A stretch of 7,771 bases of DNA, taken from assembly GCA_034437455.1 (NCBI GenBank), contig DAOTUB010000196.1, positions 1-7,771 on the forward strand. The letters are read 5' to 3'. The stretch comes from DAOTUB01 sp034437455. Its GTDB lineage: Bacteria > Chloroflexota > Anaerolineae > B4-G1. How positions within the stretch are numbered: position 1 is the stretch's first letter; the number at the start of each line of letters is the position of its first letter. Position numbers and translations under genes: made by a program. This document shows, piece after piece, positions 1-5,911 of the stretch. The notes under the pieces were generated by a model. The model ran no database searches. It saw nothing but the letters and a program-made list of their open reading frames with translations, and was not told where the DNA came from.

Positions 1-49
1 ACAGATACTCGGCCAAATCATCGGGTAACCCTGTGACGGGAATGAGCAT
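1..49 (-). CDS. 5' end of an unidentified protein (partial, runs off the window)
   Basis: On the minus strand an ATG at 49-47 opens a frame that stays open to the window edge and reads MLIPVTGLPDDLAEYL. It is preceded by a strong Shine-Dalgarno sequence, AAGGAGA (minus strand, about 62-56), six bases before the ATG, which is the main reason to believe it. A weak -10-like TAAAAT lies at 85-80 on the same strand, with no convincing -35. The gene would diverge from the hicB-like gene, so the roughly 80 bases between them would serve both. Sixteen residues are too few to name a family. Confidence 0.5.
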   Translation of the reverse strand, partial: MLIPVTGLPDDLAEYL

Positions 50-95
50 GGGATTTCTCCTTCGCGCTTGCTTTCCCCTATTTTACACCCGATGG

Positions 96-120
96 TTGAA
101 ATCCGCACTTGAAATCCGCA
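96..120. repeat. Exact 12-bp tandem direct repeat in the hicB promoter
   Basis: TTGAAATCCGCA occurs at 96-107 and again, without a mismatch, at 109-120, separated by one base (13-bp period). The second copy supplies the -35 hexamer of the hicB promoter. Its position is what one would expect of an operator for an autoregulated toxin-antitoxin operon or for the divergent gene, but a regulator is not proven. A recent local duplication is the alternative. Confidence 0.75.
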
Positions 121-136
121 GGAGTTAAGCTATAAT
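109..136 (+). promoter_or_regulatory. Probable sigma70-type promoter of the hicB-hicA-CoA transferase unit
   Basis: TTGAAA (109-114) and a perfect TATAAT (131-136) are separated by 16 bases. Transcription would start near 143, leaving a leader of about 45 bases before the GTG start at 187. This placement also argues against the TTG at 136 as a start codon, because that codon overlaps the -10 box. Confidence 0.7.
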
Positions 137-186
137 TGGCATTGAATTCCTTTCGAGTGAATTGCCTGGTTGCAAAGGAGCGCGTG

Positions 187-450
187 GTGAGTGATATAGT
201 TGTTGTTGACGAAATCGCCATCCCCATTACTGTGCATTATCTGGAAGAGGATCAGGTTTACCAGGTCAGTTGCCCCTGGCTCCAGGGCTGTCACGCCTGG
301 GGCGAGACGTTGGACGAGGCGATGCGCGCCATACCCGGCAATATCAGGGCAATGATTCAGGCTCGCCGCGACAACGGTTCTCCCCTTCCTGCTGAACTGG
401 AGCAGGTCAACCTGCAACGCCCCTTTGCGCTGCGGCTGGCGCCGGTATGA
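187..450 (+). CDS. hicB: HicB-family antitoxin (short form)
   Basis: This 87-residue protein has the HicB core. A short beta-rich N-terminus (VHYLEEDQVYQVSCPWLQGC, residues 17-36) is followed by the signature WGETLDEAM (38-46) and a helix ending in DNGSPLP (62-68). In this family the antitoxin binds and blocks the HicA mRNA interferase. The GTG at 187 is preferred because AAAGGAG (174-180) lies six bases before it; a GTG at 184 is next best, and the frame stays open upstream to a TTG at 136 inside the -10 box. The chain stops soon after the helix, so I see no C-terminal ribbon-helix-helix or HTH domain of the kind that lets longer HicB proteins bind their own promoter. It overlaps hicA by ATGA (447-450). 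Confidence 0.85.
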   Translation: MSDIVVVDEIAIPITVHYLEEDQVYQVSCPWLQGCHAWGETLDEAMRAIPGNIRAMIQARRDNGSPLPAELEQVNLQRPFALRLAPV

Positions 451-659
451 GATACCGCAAACTGGCTAAACGTCTCCGCAATCTGGGCTGCGAGTACGTC
501 CGTTCGGGTGCTGGCTCGCATCGTATCTGGTATAACCCCGCGTTGGACCGCTACACCACCATTCCCGACTGGGGAAACAAGGACGTCAAGCCTGGTACCT
601 TGCGCCGTGTTCTCCGCGATCTCGGTATCAGTCGTCGCGAGTTTGGGCCAATCAAGTGA
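447..659 (+). CDS. hicA: HicA-family toxin (mRNA interferase)
   Basis: At 70 residues this is the normal size for HicA, a dsRBD-like fold that cuts mRNA during translation. The hallmark GSHRIW (23-28) holds the catalytic His25. An N-terminal helix (KLAKRLRNLGCEYVRS) precedes it, and a C-terminal segment, IPDWGNKDVKPGTLRRVLRDLGIS (split here as residues 39-50 and 51-62), matches the family ending in which the last helix follows a K-x-G-T-L-R motif. The start codon overlaps the hicB stop (ATGA) and no Shine-Dalgarno is visible in front of it, so its translation probably depends on ribosomes finishing hicB. The order antitoxin then toxin is the reverse of the classical E. coli hicAB layout, but it is common for short HicB/HicA pairs. 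Confidence 0.88.
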   Translation: MRYRKLAKRLRNLGCEYVRSGAGSHRIWYNPALDRYTTIPDWGNKDVKPGTLRRVLRDLGISRREFGPIK

Positions 660-1438
660 CGATGCAGATGGAGAACTATACAGCCCGCGAGTTGATGGCC
701 ATCGTCGCCGCGCGAGAGATCCACGACGGCGAGATCGTCTTTTGCGGCACCGGCGTCTCGCTGCTGGCGGCGATGGCGGCCAAGCGCATCCACGCACCAG
801 GCGCGATCATCTTTTTCGAGACCGGCGCGCTCGACCCCGACCTGCGCGAGATTCCCCTGACCGTCGCCGACTCGCGAGTGATGTATGGGGCCAGCCTCAA
901 CGCGGGGCTGGCCGAGGCGTTCGCCACGATGCAGAACCGGTTCCTCGGCCCCCGCGTCGTGGGCATCCTGGGCGCGGCGCAGGTGGATCGCTACGGCAAC
1001 CTCAACTCCACCTGCGTCGGCGACTATGCCCATCCGACCGTGCGTTTCCCTGGTTCGGGCGGCGCTTGCGACGTGGGCAGCTTTGTGGGCCGCACCATCG
1101 TCTTTATCCAGCACGAGCGGCGGCGGTTCGTCGAGCGGTTGGATTATTTGACCACGCCGGGCTATCTGGACGGTCCCGGCAGTCGGAAACGGGCGGGCTA
1201 TCCTCACGGCGGCCCGGCCTGCGTCATCTCGGACAAAGCTCTGTTGCGCTTTGACGAGACGAGCAAAGAGATGTACCTGGAGCGGTATTATCCCGGAGCC
1301 ACGCCCGAGGCTATCCAGGCTCACACCGGCTTCCCTCTCGATCTCTCCCGCGCTGCACCGATCGATCCCCCCACCGCTGACGAGCTGCACATCCTGCGCC
1401 AGGAAGTAGACCCTCAACGTCTCATTCTTGGACGGTAA
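656..1438 (+). CDS. CoA-transferase beta subunit, GctB/IpdB-like
   Basis: The 260-residue product resembles the beta subunit of family I CoA-transferases of the glutaconate type. These move CoA between acids through a glutamyl-CoA thioester, or act as CoA hydrolases as in IpdAB. Visible motifs are CGTGVSLLAA (30-39), FFETG with Glu55 in the place of the catalytic Glu54 of Acidaminococcus GctB, GAAQVDRYGNLNST (106-119), and GSGGACDVGSF (133-143). Such subunits normally sit next to an alpha subunit, and none is present here. The GTG at 656 overlaps the hicA stop as GTGA; in-frame ATGs at 662 and 668 are possible starts, and none has a clear Shine-Dalgarno. This suggests translational coupling to hicA. 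The substrate cannot be told from sequence alone. Confidence 0.85.
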   Translation: MTMQMENYTARELMAIVAAREIHDGEIVFCGTGVSLLAAMAAKRIHAPGAIIFFETGALDPDLREIPLTVADSRVMYGASLNAGLAEAFATMQNRFLGPRVVGILGAAQVDRYGNLNSTCVGDYAHPTVRFPGSGGACDVGSFVGRTIVFIQHERRRFVERLDYLTTPGYLDGPGSRKRAGYPHGGPACVISDKALLRFDETSKEMYLERYYPGATPEAIQAHTGFPLDLSRAAPIDPPTADELHILRQEVDPQRLILGR

Positions 1439-1467
1439 CCAGTAGTCGGATGTCTGACTACTGGTTA
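1436..1467. repeat. Long hairpin beginning at the CoA-transferase stop codon
   Basis: TAACCAGTAGTCGG (1436-1449) pairs with CTGACTACTGGTTA (1454-1467) over 14 positions, with one G-U pair and a 4-base loop ATGT. The left arm includes the TAA stop codon itself. No T-run follows, so it is not a textbook intrinsic terminator, though it could protect the 3' end of the transcript or slow polymerase. It is part of a small repeat cluster that continues to 1487. Confidence 0.8.
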
Positions 1468-1487
1468 CTGGCATCTGACTACTGGTT
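1453..1487. repeat. Direct repeat of TCTGACTACTGGTT, 21-bp period
   Basis: TCTGACTACTGGTT is present at 1453-1466 and exactly again at 1474-1487, with ACTGGCA between them. The inverse arm at 1436-1449 is a third, opposite-facing copy. The cluster looks like a fragment of a dispersed intergenic repeat family. The end of the last copy overlaps the -35 box of the downstream promoter. Confidence 0.75.
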
Positions 1488-1513
1488 GACACCATGAGGG
1501 AGTATGCTAGAAT
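1486..1513 (+). promoter_or_regulatory. Strong predicted promoter for the Uma2-RNase H operon
   Basis: A consensus -35 TTGACA (1486-1491) is followed after 16 bases by TAGAAT (1508-1513). The upstream bases TGC (1505-1507) make an extended -10. Transcription would start near 1520, about 30 bases before the GTG at 1552. The first bases of the -35 box come from the end of the second TCTGACTACTGGTT copy. Confidence 0.7.
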
Positions 1514-1551
1514 TCCAACATGGAAGAATTGAGTGTATGAGGGGGTGACAG

Positions 1552-2304
1552 GTGAGCGAACGAGAGGCTGTGATCGCACGGAGTGAGACGCCGGGGCGCA
1601 AGGCAGCCGCCGTGATGTTCGATGACGATCTCCGTCATCGGCTGTTGGATGCGCTGTTGGCCCCGGCGGAACCACCCAGGATGACGTATGAGGAGTTCTT
1701 GGCCTGGGCTGGCGAGGATACGTTAGCTGAGTGGATTGCCCTTGAGGGAGGAGTGGGGAAAGTGATGATGTACAGTCCAGCGTCAAAGCGCCATCAACAG
1801 CTCGCGAGTTTCCTGGAAAGGGTGCTGGGGATGTTTGTCGAACAGCGCGACCTGGGTGTTGTGTTGGTGACCCCTTTTCAGATGAAGCTAGAGCATGGCC
1901 GGGAACCGGACTTGCTCTTTGTCGCGCGGGAACATCTGGGAAGATTGAAAGAGACCTACCTGGATGGTCCGGCGGATCTGGTGGTGGAGATCGTCTCGCC
2001 GGAGAGCGAGGGGCGAGACCGAGGCGAAAAATTCTACGAGTACGCGCGCGGCGGCGTGTCGGAGTATTGGTTGATTGACCCCCAGATCCAGTGGGCCGAC
2101 TTTTATCAGTTGGAGGGCGAACGTTATCGCACGGTGTTCAGCGGCGAGGAGGGCGAATACCACGCCCTGGTGTTGCCCGATTTCCGCCTGCGCGTCGAGT
2201 GGCTGTGGCAGGAGCCGTTGCCGAACCCTCTGCGTGTGTTGGGCGAGATCGCTAACGTGGACCCGGAGGTGGTGGAGCGTTTCTTGCAGGCCTTGGGAGG
2301 GTGA
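1552..2304 (+). CDS. Uma2-family (DUF820) putative endonuclease
   Basis: This 250-residue protein belongs to the Uma2 family, which has a PD-(D/E)XK restriction-endonuclease fold and is very numerous in cyanobacteria and Chloroflexota; its natural targets are largely unknown. The entry segment MTYEEFLAW (44-52) is typical. The probable active-site series is EPDLLF (118-123), VVEIVSPES (144-152) with Glu146, and the basic RDRGEK (155-160), followed by the family motif EYWLIDP (171-177). Residues 1-40 form a variable N-terminal extension. The GTG start follows GAGGGGGTGA (1538-1547), a good Shine-Dalgarno. It is the first gene of the operon and overlaps the RNase H gene by GTGA (2301-2304), so the two are probably made together. 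Confidence 0.87.
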   Translation: MSEREAVIARSETPGRKAAAVMFDDDLRHRLLDALLAPAEPPRMTYEEFLAWAGEDTLAEWIALEGGVGKVMMYSPASKRHQQLASFLERVLGMFVEQRDLGVVLVTPFQMKLEHGREPDLLFVAREHLGRLKETYLDGPADLVVEIVSPESEGRDRGEKFYEYARGGVSEYWLIDPQIQWADFYQLEGERYRTVFSGEEGEYHALVLPDFRLRVEWLWQEPLPNPLRVLGEIANVDPEVVERFLQALGG

Positions 2305-3281
2305 GGTTGATCTCGTTCGGTTCGGATACCTTGAGCGGTACGATCCCCACCCAGGTCAGTGTCTACGTTGACGGCGGCTGCGACCCCAACCCTGGCCCCG
2401 GCGGTTGGGGCGCGATCGTCCGCTGGGACGACCGAGAATGGGTGCTCAGCGGCAACGACCCCGACACTACGAACAACCGCATGGAGCTTCACGCCGCGGC
2501 TGCGTCCCTGGCGCTGTTGGAAGGGCTGCTCGGTCGCTGCCAGGTGGACCTGCACACCGATTCCCAATACGTGCGCCGGGGCATCACCGAGTGGCTGGCT
2601 GGCTGGGTAAGCCGCGGCTGGCGCACCAGCGACAAGCGACCGGTCAAGAACCAGGACTTGTGGCGCGTGCTCCACCGCTTGACCCAGGCGCACGACGTGA
2701 CCTGGCACTGGATCAAGGGACACGCCGGGCATCCTCTCAACGAGCGGGTTGACCGATTGGCGACGGAGGCGCTGCGGGCGCTCCATCGCGGGTCAGACGC
2801 GCCCGATCGGACGGGCGCGCCCGAACCCACCGACGATGATCGCCCCGTCGTCGAAATCTGCGTCAAGGCCTCGTGTCGGGGCGCTGAAAAGCGCGGCGGC
2901 TGGGGGGCTGTGTTGCGCATGGGCGGGCATACCAAGACGCTCAGTGGAGGCGAGCCCGCAACTACCGCCAACGCCATGCTCATCCGGGGCGCGACCGAGG
3001 CGCTGCGGGCGTTGACCAAACCATGCCGCGTTACTTTCTACTCCGACGCCAAATATCTGATCCACGGGGCTTCGCTCTGGGTGAAAAACTGGCAGGCGCG
3101 CAGTTGGAAAACCCGGGACGGCAAGCCGGTCGCGAACCGGGTCGAGTGGGAAGCGCTTCTCGATGCCGCCCGCCCGCACCACGTCACCTGGTTGCTGGCT
3201 CAGGAAGACGCGCCGCTTGCCGATCTGTCGTGGGCCGGCGAGTTGGCCAGCGAGGCGGCTGGGCAGGAAGCAGATGAGTAA
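2301..3281 (+). CDS. Tandem RNase H protein: active RNase HI domain plus degenerate RNase H domain
   Basis: The 326-residue protein contains two RNase HI domains in a row. Domain 1 (about 18-160) has every catalytic residue of E. coli RNase HI at matching positions: Asp24 in YVDGGCDPNPGPGGWG, Glu62 in NNRMEL, Asp87 in HTDSQYV, His141 in KGHAGH and Asp151 in NERVDRLA. It should cut RNA in RNA-DNA hybrids. After an acidic linker (165-182), domain 2 (about 183-318) keeps the fold pattern (GGWGAVLR, FYSDAKYLIHG, SWKTRDGKPVANR). However, it has Lys189, Leu227, Asp303 and Gly313 in place of the catalytic Asp24, Glu62, His141 and Asp151; only Asp249 survives. It is probably a binding or structural module. 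The GTG at 2301 overlaps the Uma2 stop; a TTG at 2307, six bases after GGGAGG, may be the true start. Confidence 0.9.
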   Translation: MRLISFGSDTLSGTIPTQVSVYVDGGCDPNPGPGGWGAIVRWDDREWVLSGNDPDTTNNRMELHAAAASLALLEGLLGRCQVDLHTDSQYVRRGITEWLAGWVSRGWRTSDKRPVKNQDLWRVLHRLTQAHDVTWHWIKGHAGHPLNERVDRLATEALRALHRGSDAPDRTGAPEPTDDDRPVVEICVKASCRGAEKRGGWGAVLRMGGHTKTLSGGEPATTANAMLIRGATEALRALTKPCRVTFYSDAKYLIHGASLWVKNWQARSWKTRDGKPVANRVEWEALLDAARPHHVTWLLAQEDAPLADLSWAGELASEAAGQEADE

Positions 3282-4863
3282 ACGGGTGAAACGACTGCGA
3301 CGAGGGATGCTTTTGCTCGGGGTGATTGGCGCTCTGATCGCCTGCGCGCGTCCCACGCCCGTGCAACAGCTTGAGGAAGGCGATACCACCAGTCGGACGG
3401 GAGATTCTGCACCTGTCGCTCCGGTGGCGACGTCCACGACGGTTTCCACGCCTTCCCCTGCCTACCCTGGTATCTACGTTGGCACGCCCACGCCCAATCC
3501 CACCCTCGTTGGCTCTGCTGACACGCCGAACGTCGAGTCGTACGTCGTGCAGCCCGGCGAGACGCTGAGCCTGATCGCCGCCGTCTTTGGCTGCACCATC
3601 GAGGAACTCACTGCCGCCAATGGTCTGGCCCACGCCGACAGCATCCAGGCCGGTCAGACGCTCTACATTCCCGTAGGCGCTACCGAGACCGGCACGGCCG
3701 TCAAGCTGCTCTCCGATAGCGAACTGGTCTACGGCCCGGCCTACGTTCACTTTGACCTGGAAGGTTTCGTCGCCGGGCAGGGAGGTTATCTGGCCGACTA
3801 TGGCGAGGAGGTCGAGGGCCGTCTGCTTACCGGCCCAGAGATCGTCCAGCTCGTGTCGCAACGTTTCAGCGTGGGGCCGCGCGTGCTGCTGACGCTGCTG
3901 GAGATGCGATCGGGGTGGGTCACCGATCCGCAGCCGGCCACCCCGTGGCCCGCCTACCCGCTGGGCTATGTCCGGGCGTATTACGAAGGCTTGTTCCAAC
4001 AATTGAGTTGGGCGGCGGTGCAGCTCAACGAGGGATATTATGGCTACAAGCGAGGCGACCACACGACGATGCGCGTGGCGAACGGGATCCGCGCCGCCGT
4101 CGCGCCGGGACTCAACCCGGGCACCGCGGGCGTGCAGAACTGCCTGGCCGGGCTGGCCTCCAGTTGGGACGAATGGCTGGCGCTGACGGATTCTTCCCCT
4201 CCCTTGGGGGGGACAGAGGGGGGGAGCTTCCTGGCTACCTACGAGCGACTTTTCGGCAATCCCTTCGCCTACACGGTGGAGCCACTGACGCCGCCCGACC
4301 TCAAACAACCAGAGATGCGGTTCCCGTGGAAATCTGGGCACACCTGGTACTTTACCGGCGGCCCGCATGGGGGTTGGGGGAGCGGCAGTGGCCGCGCGGC
4401 GCTCGACTTTGTGCCGGGTGGCGAGATCCTCGGTTGCGCGCCCTCGTCCGCGTGGGTCACGGCAGCCGCGTCGGGATTGGTGCTGCGCAGCGATAACGGC
4501 GAGGTGGTCGTGGACCTGGACGGCGATGGCTTTGAGCAGAGCGGATGGACGCTGCTCTATATGCACGTCTACGTCGAGGATCGCGTCCAGGAGGGCGTTT
4601 ACGTGCAGCGGGGAGACGTCATTGGTCATCCCTCCTGCGAGGGTGGGTTTTCCGAAGCGACGCATCTCCATTTTGCCCGCCGCTACAACGGCGAATGGAT
4701 CCCCGCCGGTAGCGGGCCGATACCGATGGTGCTTTCGGGTTGGACGGCCCACGAGGACGTGATGCCTTACGAGGGCACGATGACGCGCGGCGACGAGGAG
4801 CGCGTCGCCTGCGAGTGCTGGAATGATGATGTCAATGGGCTGGTTTCCGATAACGCCCCATAG
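3274..4863 (+). CDS. LysM-M23 lipoprotein, putative cell-wall peptidase
   Basis: The ATG at 3274, four bases after AGGAA and overlapping the RNase H gene by 8 bases, gives a 529-residue protein. It opens with a lipoprotein signal: basic MSKRVKRLRR, a hydrophobic stretch (11-23) and lipobox LIAC with Cys24. A Thr/Pro/Ser-rich linker leads to a LysM domain (about 89-134, YVVQPGETLSLIA to GQTLYIPV) that binds peptidoglycan glycans. A middle region (about 150-340) of unknown function follows. The C-terminal M23 endopeptidase-like domain (about 350-485) shows Asp378 in AALDF, YMH (429-431) and the HLH pair (464-466). The canonical His four residues before Asp378 is Arg374; His365 in GGPHGGW may replace it. 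A DLDGDGF loop (414-420) looks calcium-binding. It should sit on the outer face of the membrane. Confidence 0.87.
   Translation: MSKRVKRLRRGMLLLGVIGALIACARPTPVQQLEEGDTTSRTGDSAPVAPVATSTTVSTPSPAYPGIYVGTPTPNPTLVGSADTPNVESYVVQPGETLSLIAAVFGCTIEELTAANGLAHADSIQAGQTLYIPVGATETGTAVKLLSDSELVYGPAYVHFDLEGFVAGQGGYLADYGEEVEGRLLTGPEIVQLVSQRFSVGPRVLLTLLEMRSGWVTDPQPATPWPAYPLGYVRAYYEGLFQQLSWAAVQLNEGYYGYKRGDHTTMRVANGIRAAVAPGLNPGTAGVQNCLAGLASSWDEWLALTDSSPPLGGTEGGSFLATYERLFGNPFAYTVEPLTPPDLKQPEMRFPWKSGHTWYFTGGPHGGWGSGSGRAALDFVPGGEILGCAPSSAWVTAAASGLVLRSDNGEVVVDLDGDGFEQSGWTLLYMHVYVEDRVQEGVYVQRGDVIGHPSCEGGFSEATHLHFARRYNGEWIPAGSGPIPMVLSGWTAHEDVMPYEGTMTRGDEERVACECWNDDVNGLVSDNAP
4195..4224. repeat. Low-complexity C/G-run element inside the LysM-M23 gene
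   Basis: A C/T-rich run (4195-4205) is followed by seven Gs (4206-4212), ACAGA, and seven more Gs (4218-4224). In frame it encodes SPPLGGTEGG (residues 308-317), a proline/glycine loop unlike the protein around it. The two halves can pair partly as CCCTCCC/GGGGGGG. It resembles small GC-rich dispersed repeats that sometimes land in coding regions without breaking the frame. Confidence 0.5.
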
Positions 4864-4884
4864 CTTGTTTTCAGGGAGAGTAGG

Positions 4885-5865
4885 ATGATGGTATCCATCC
4901 ACGTGCTTCGTTCACCCGATCCCGCGCCTTTGGCCCACCTGCGCGCCGATCTCCACCCGGACGTGCGGCTCACGCTCGGTCCCGATCTGCCATCGCCTGC
5001 CGAGTACGACATTCTTGTCGCCGGTCGCCCGCAGCGCGAGCATCTCGCCGCCAGCCCTAACTTGGAGGCGCTCATCATCCCGTGGGCCGGCCTGCCTCCA
5101 GAGACGCGCGAGCTGCTGCGCGATTTTCCCGGCGTCGCCGTCCACAACCTGCACCACAACGCCTCCGCTGCCGCCGAGATGGCCGTCGCGCTGATGCTGG
5201 CGGCGGCCAAGTTCATCGTCCCCATAGATCGGACGTTTCGCGCGCACGATTGGACTCCGCGCTACCGGCCCAACCCGGCCATTTTACTGGAGGGCAAGAC
5301 GTTGTTGATCCTGGGCTATGGCGCTATCGGTCGGCGAGTGGCTCGCGCCTGCCGGGGTCTGGGTATGAAGGTGGTAGCCATTCGGCGGCACGTTCCTGCG
5401 TCGCCGGATGATGCCGCTGACGAGATCCATCCGGCGGACGCGCTCCACGATCTGCTGCTCCGGGCCGACGTGCTCGTCATCTGCCTGCCGCATACGCCAG
5501 ATACGACGGGCATCATCGGCGCGGAGGAGCTGGCCCTGTTGCCCTCGGACGCTGTGCTGGTCAACGTGGGGCGCGGGCCTGTCGTGGACGAGGGTGCCCT
5601 GTACCACGCCTTGCGCGAGGGGACGCTCTATGCCGCCGGGCTGGATGTGTGGTATAATTACCCCGGCGACAAGACCGCCCGGTCGCACACGCCGCCCTCG
5701 GCCTATCCCTTCCACGAACTGGACAACGTCGTGATGAGTCCGCACCGGGCGGGCGGATCGAAGGAGATGGAAATACAGCGCATGAGCCACCTGGCGGCGC
5801 TTCTTAACGCGGCGGCACGCGGAGAGGAGATGCCGAACCGGGTGGATTTGCAGGTGGGATATTGA
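4885..5865 (+). CDS. D-isomer-specific 2-hydroxyacid dehydrogenase-like protein
   Basis: This 326-residue protein has the two-domain layout of the D-2-hydroxyacid dehydrogenases, which reduce 2-keto acids to D-2-hydroxy acids in the cytoplasm. The nucleotide site is LGYGAIGRRVA (143-153; GxGxxG at 144-149). The second beta strand ends in VVAIRRH (163-169), with Arg rather than Asp/Glu, which suggests NADP(H). Catalytic Arg230 lies in VNVGRGPVVDE and His287 in SPHRAGGS. In the usual ALDVFxxEP segment this protein has LDVWYNYP (253-260), so the expected catalytic Glu is Tyr259, and about 20 extra residues follow before ELDNVVMSPH. The ATG at 4885 follows GGGAG (4874-4878); an ATG at 4888 is also possible. 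It starts 21 bases after the peptidase gene. Substrate unknown. Confidence 0.83.
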   Translation: MMVSIHVLRSPDPAPLAHLRADLHPDVRLTLGPDLPSPAEYDILVAGRPQREHLAASPNLEALIIPWAGLPPETRELLRDFPGVAVHNLHHNASAAAEMAVALMLAAAKFIVPIDRTFRAHDWTPRYRPNPAILLEGKTLLILGYGAIGRRVARACRGLGMKVVAIRRHVPASPDDAADEIHPADALHDLLLRADVLVICLPHTPDTTGIIGAEELALLPSDAVLVNVGRGPVVDEGALYHALREGTLYAAGLDVWYNYPGDKTARSHTPPSAYPFHELDNVVMSPHRAGGSKEMEIQRMSHLAALLNAAARGEEMPNRVDLQVGY

Positions 5866-5911
5866 TCGAGCTGCTCTGCCAAATTTGCAAAGTGGAATCA
5901 TTGGAGGACGC

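Noticed and set aside
136..186. Upstream TTG start for the hicB-like gene
   Set aside because: The TTG lies in the -10 box TATAAT, has no Shine-Dalgarno, and adds residues not typical of HicB; the GTG at 187 has AAAGGAG at good spacing.
551..1786. A 411-codon minus-strand open frame across the CoA-transferase gene and the repeat spacer
   Set aside because: It runs through two plus-strand genes with clear family motifs and through a promoter and hairpin, and its translation is low-complexity and unrecognisable.
3163..3273. Upstream start for the LysM-M23 gene
   Set aside because: It would put 37 Arg/Pro-rich residues, read from within the RNase H gene, ahead of a perfect lipoprotein signal peptide that begins at 3274.
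3184..4902. A 572-codon open frame on the minus strand opposite the LysM-M23 gene
   Set aside because: The plus-strand frame has recognisable domains, a lipobox and a ribosome site. The antisense frame has no recognisable motif and is the usual effect of high GC with strong third-position bias.
5653..5658. TATAAT inside the hydroxyacid dehydrogenase gene
   Set aside because: No -35 match lies at 15-19 bases upstream, and the bases encode the conserved-looking WYNY segment.
5884..5891. TTTGCAAA palindrome between the dehydrogenase and ligase genes
   Set aside because: Eight bases of perfect symmetry can arise by chance, and no promoter is seen beside it.
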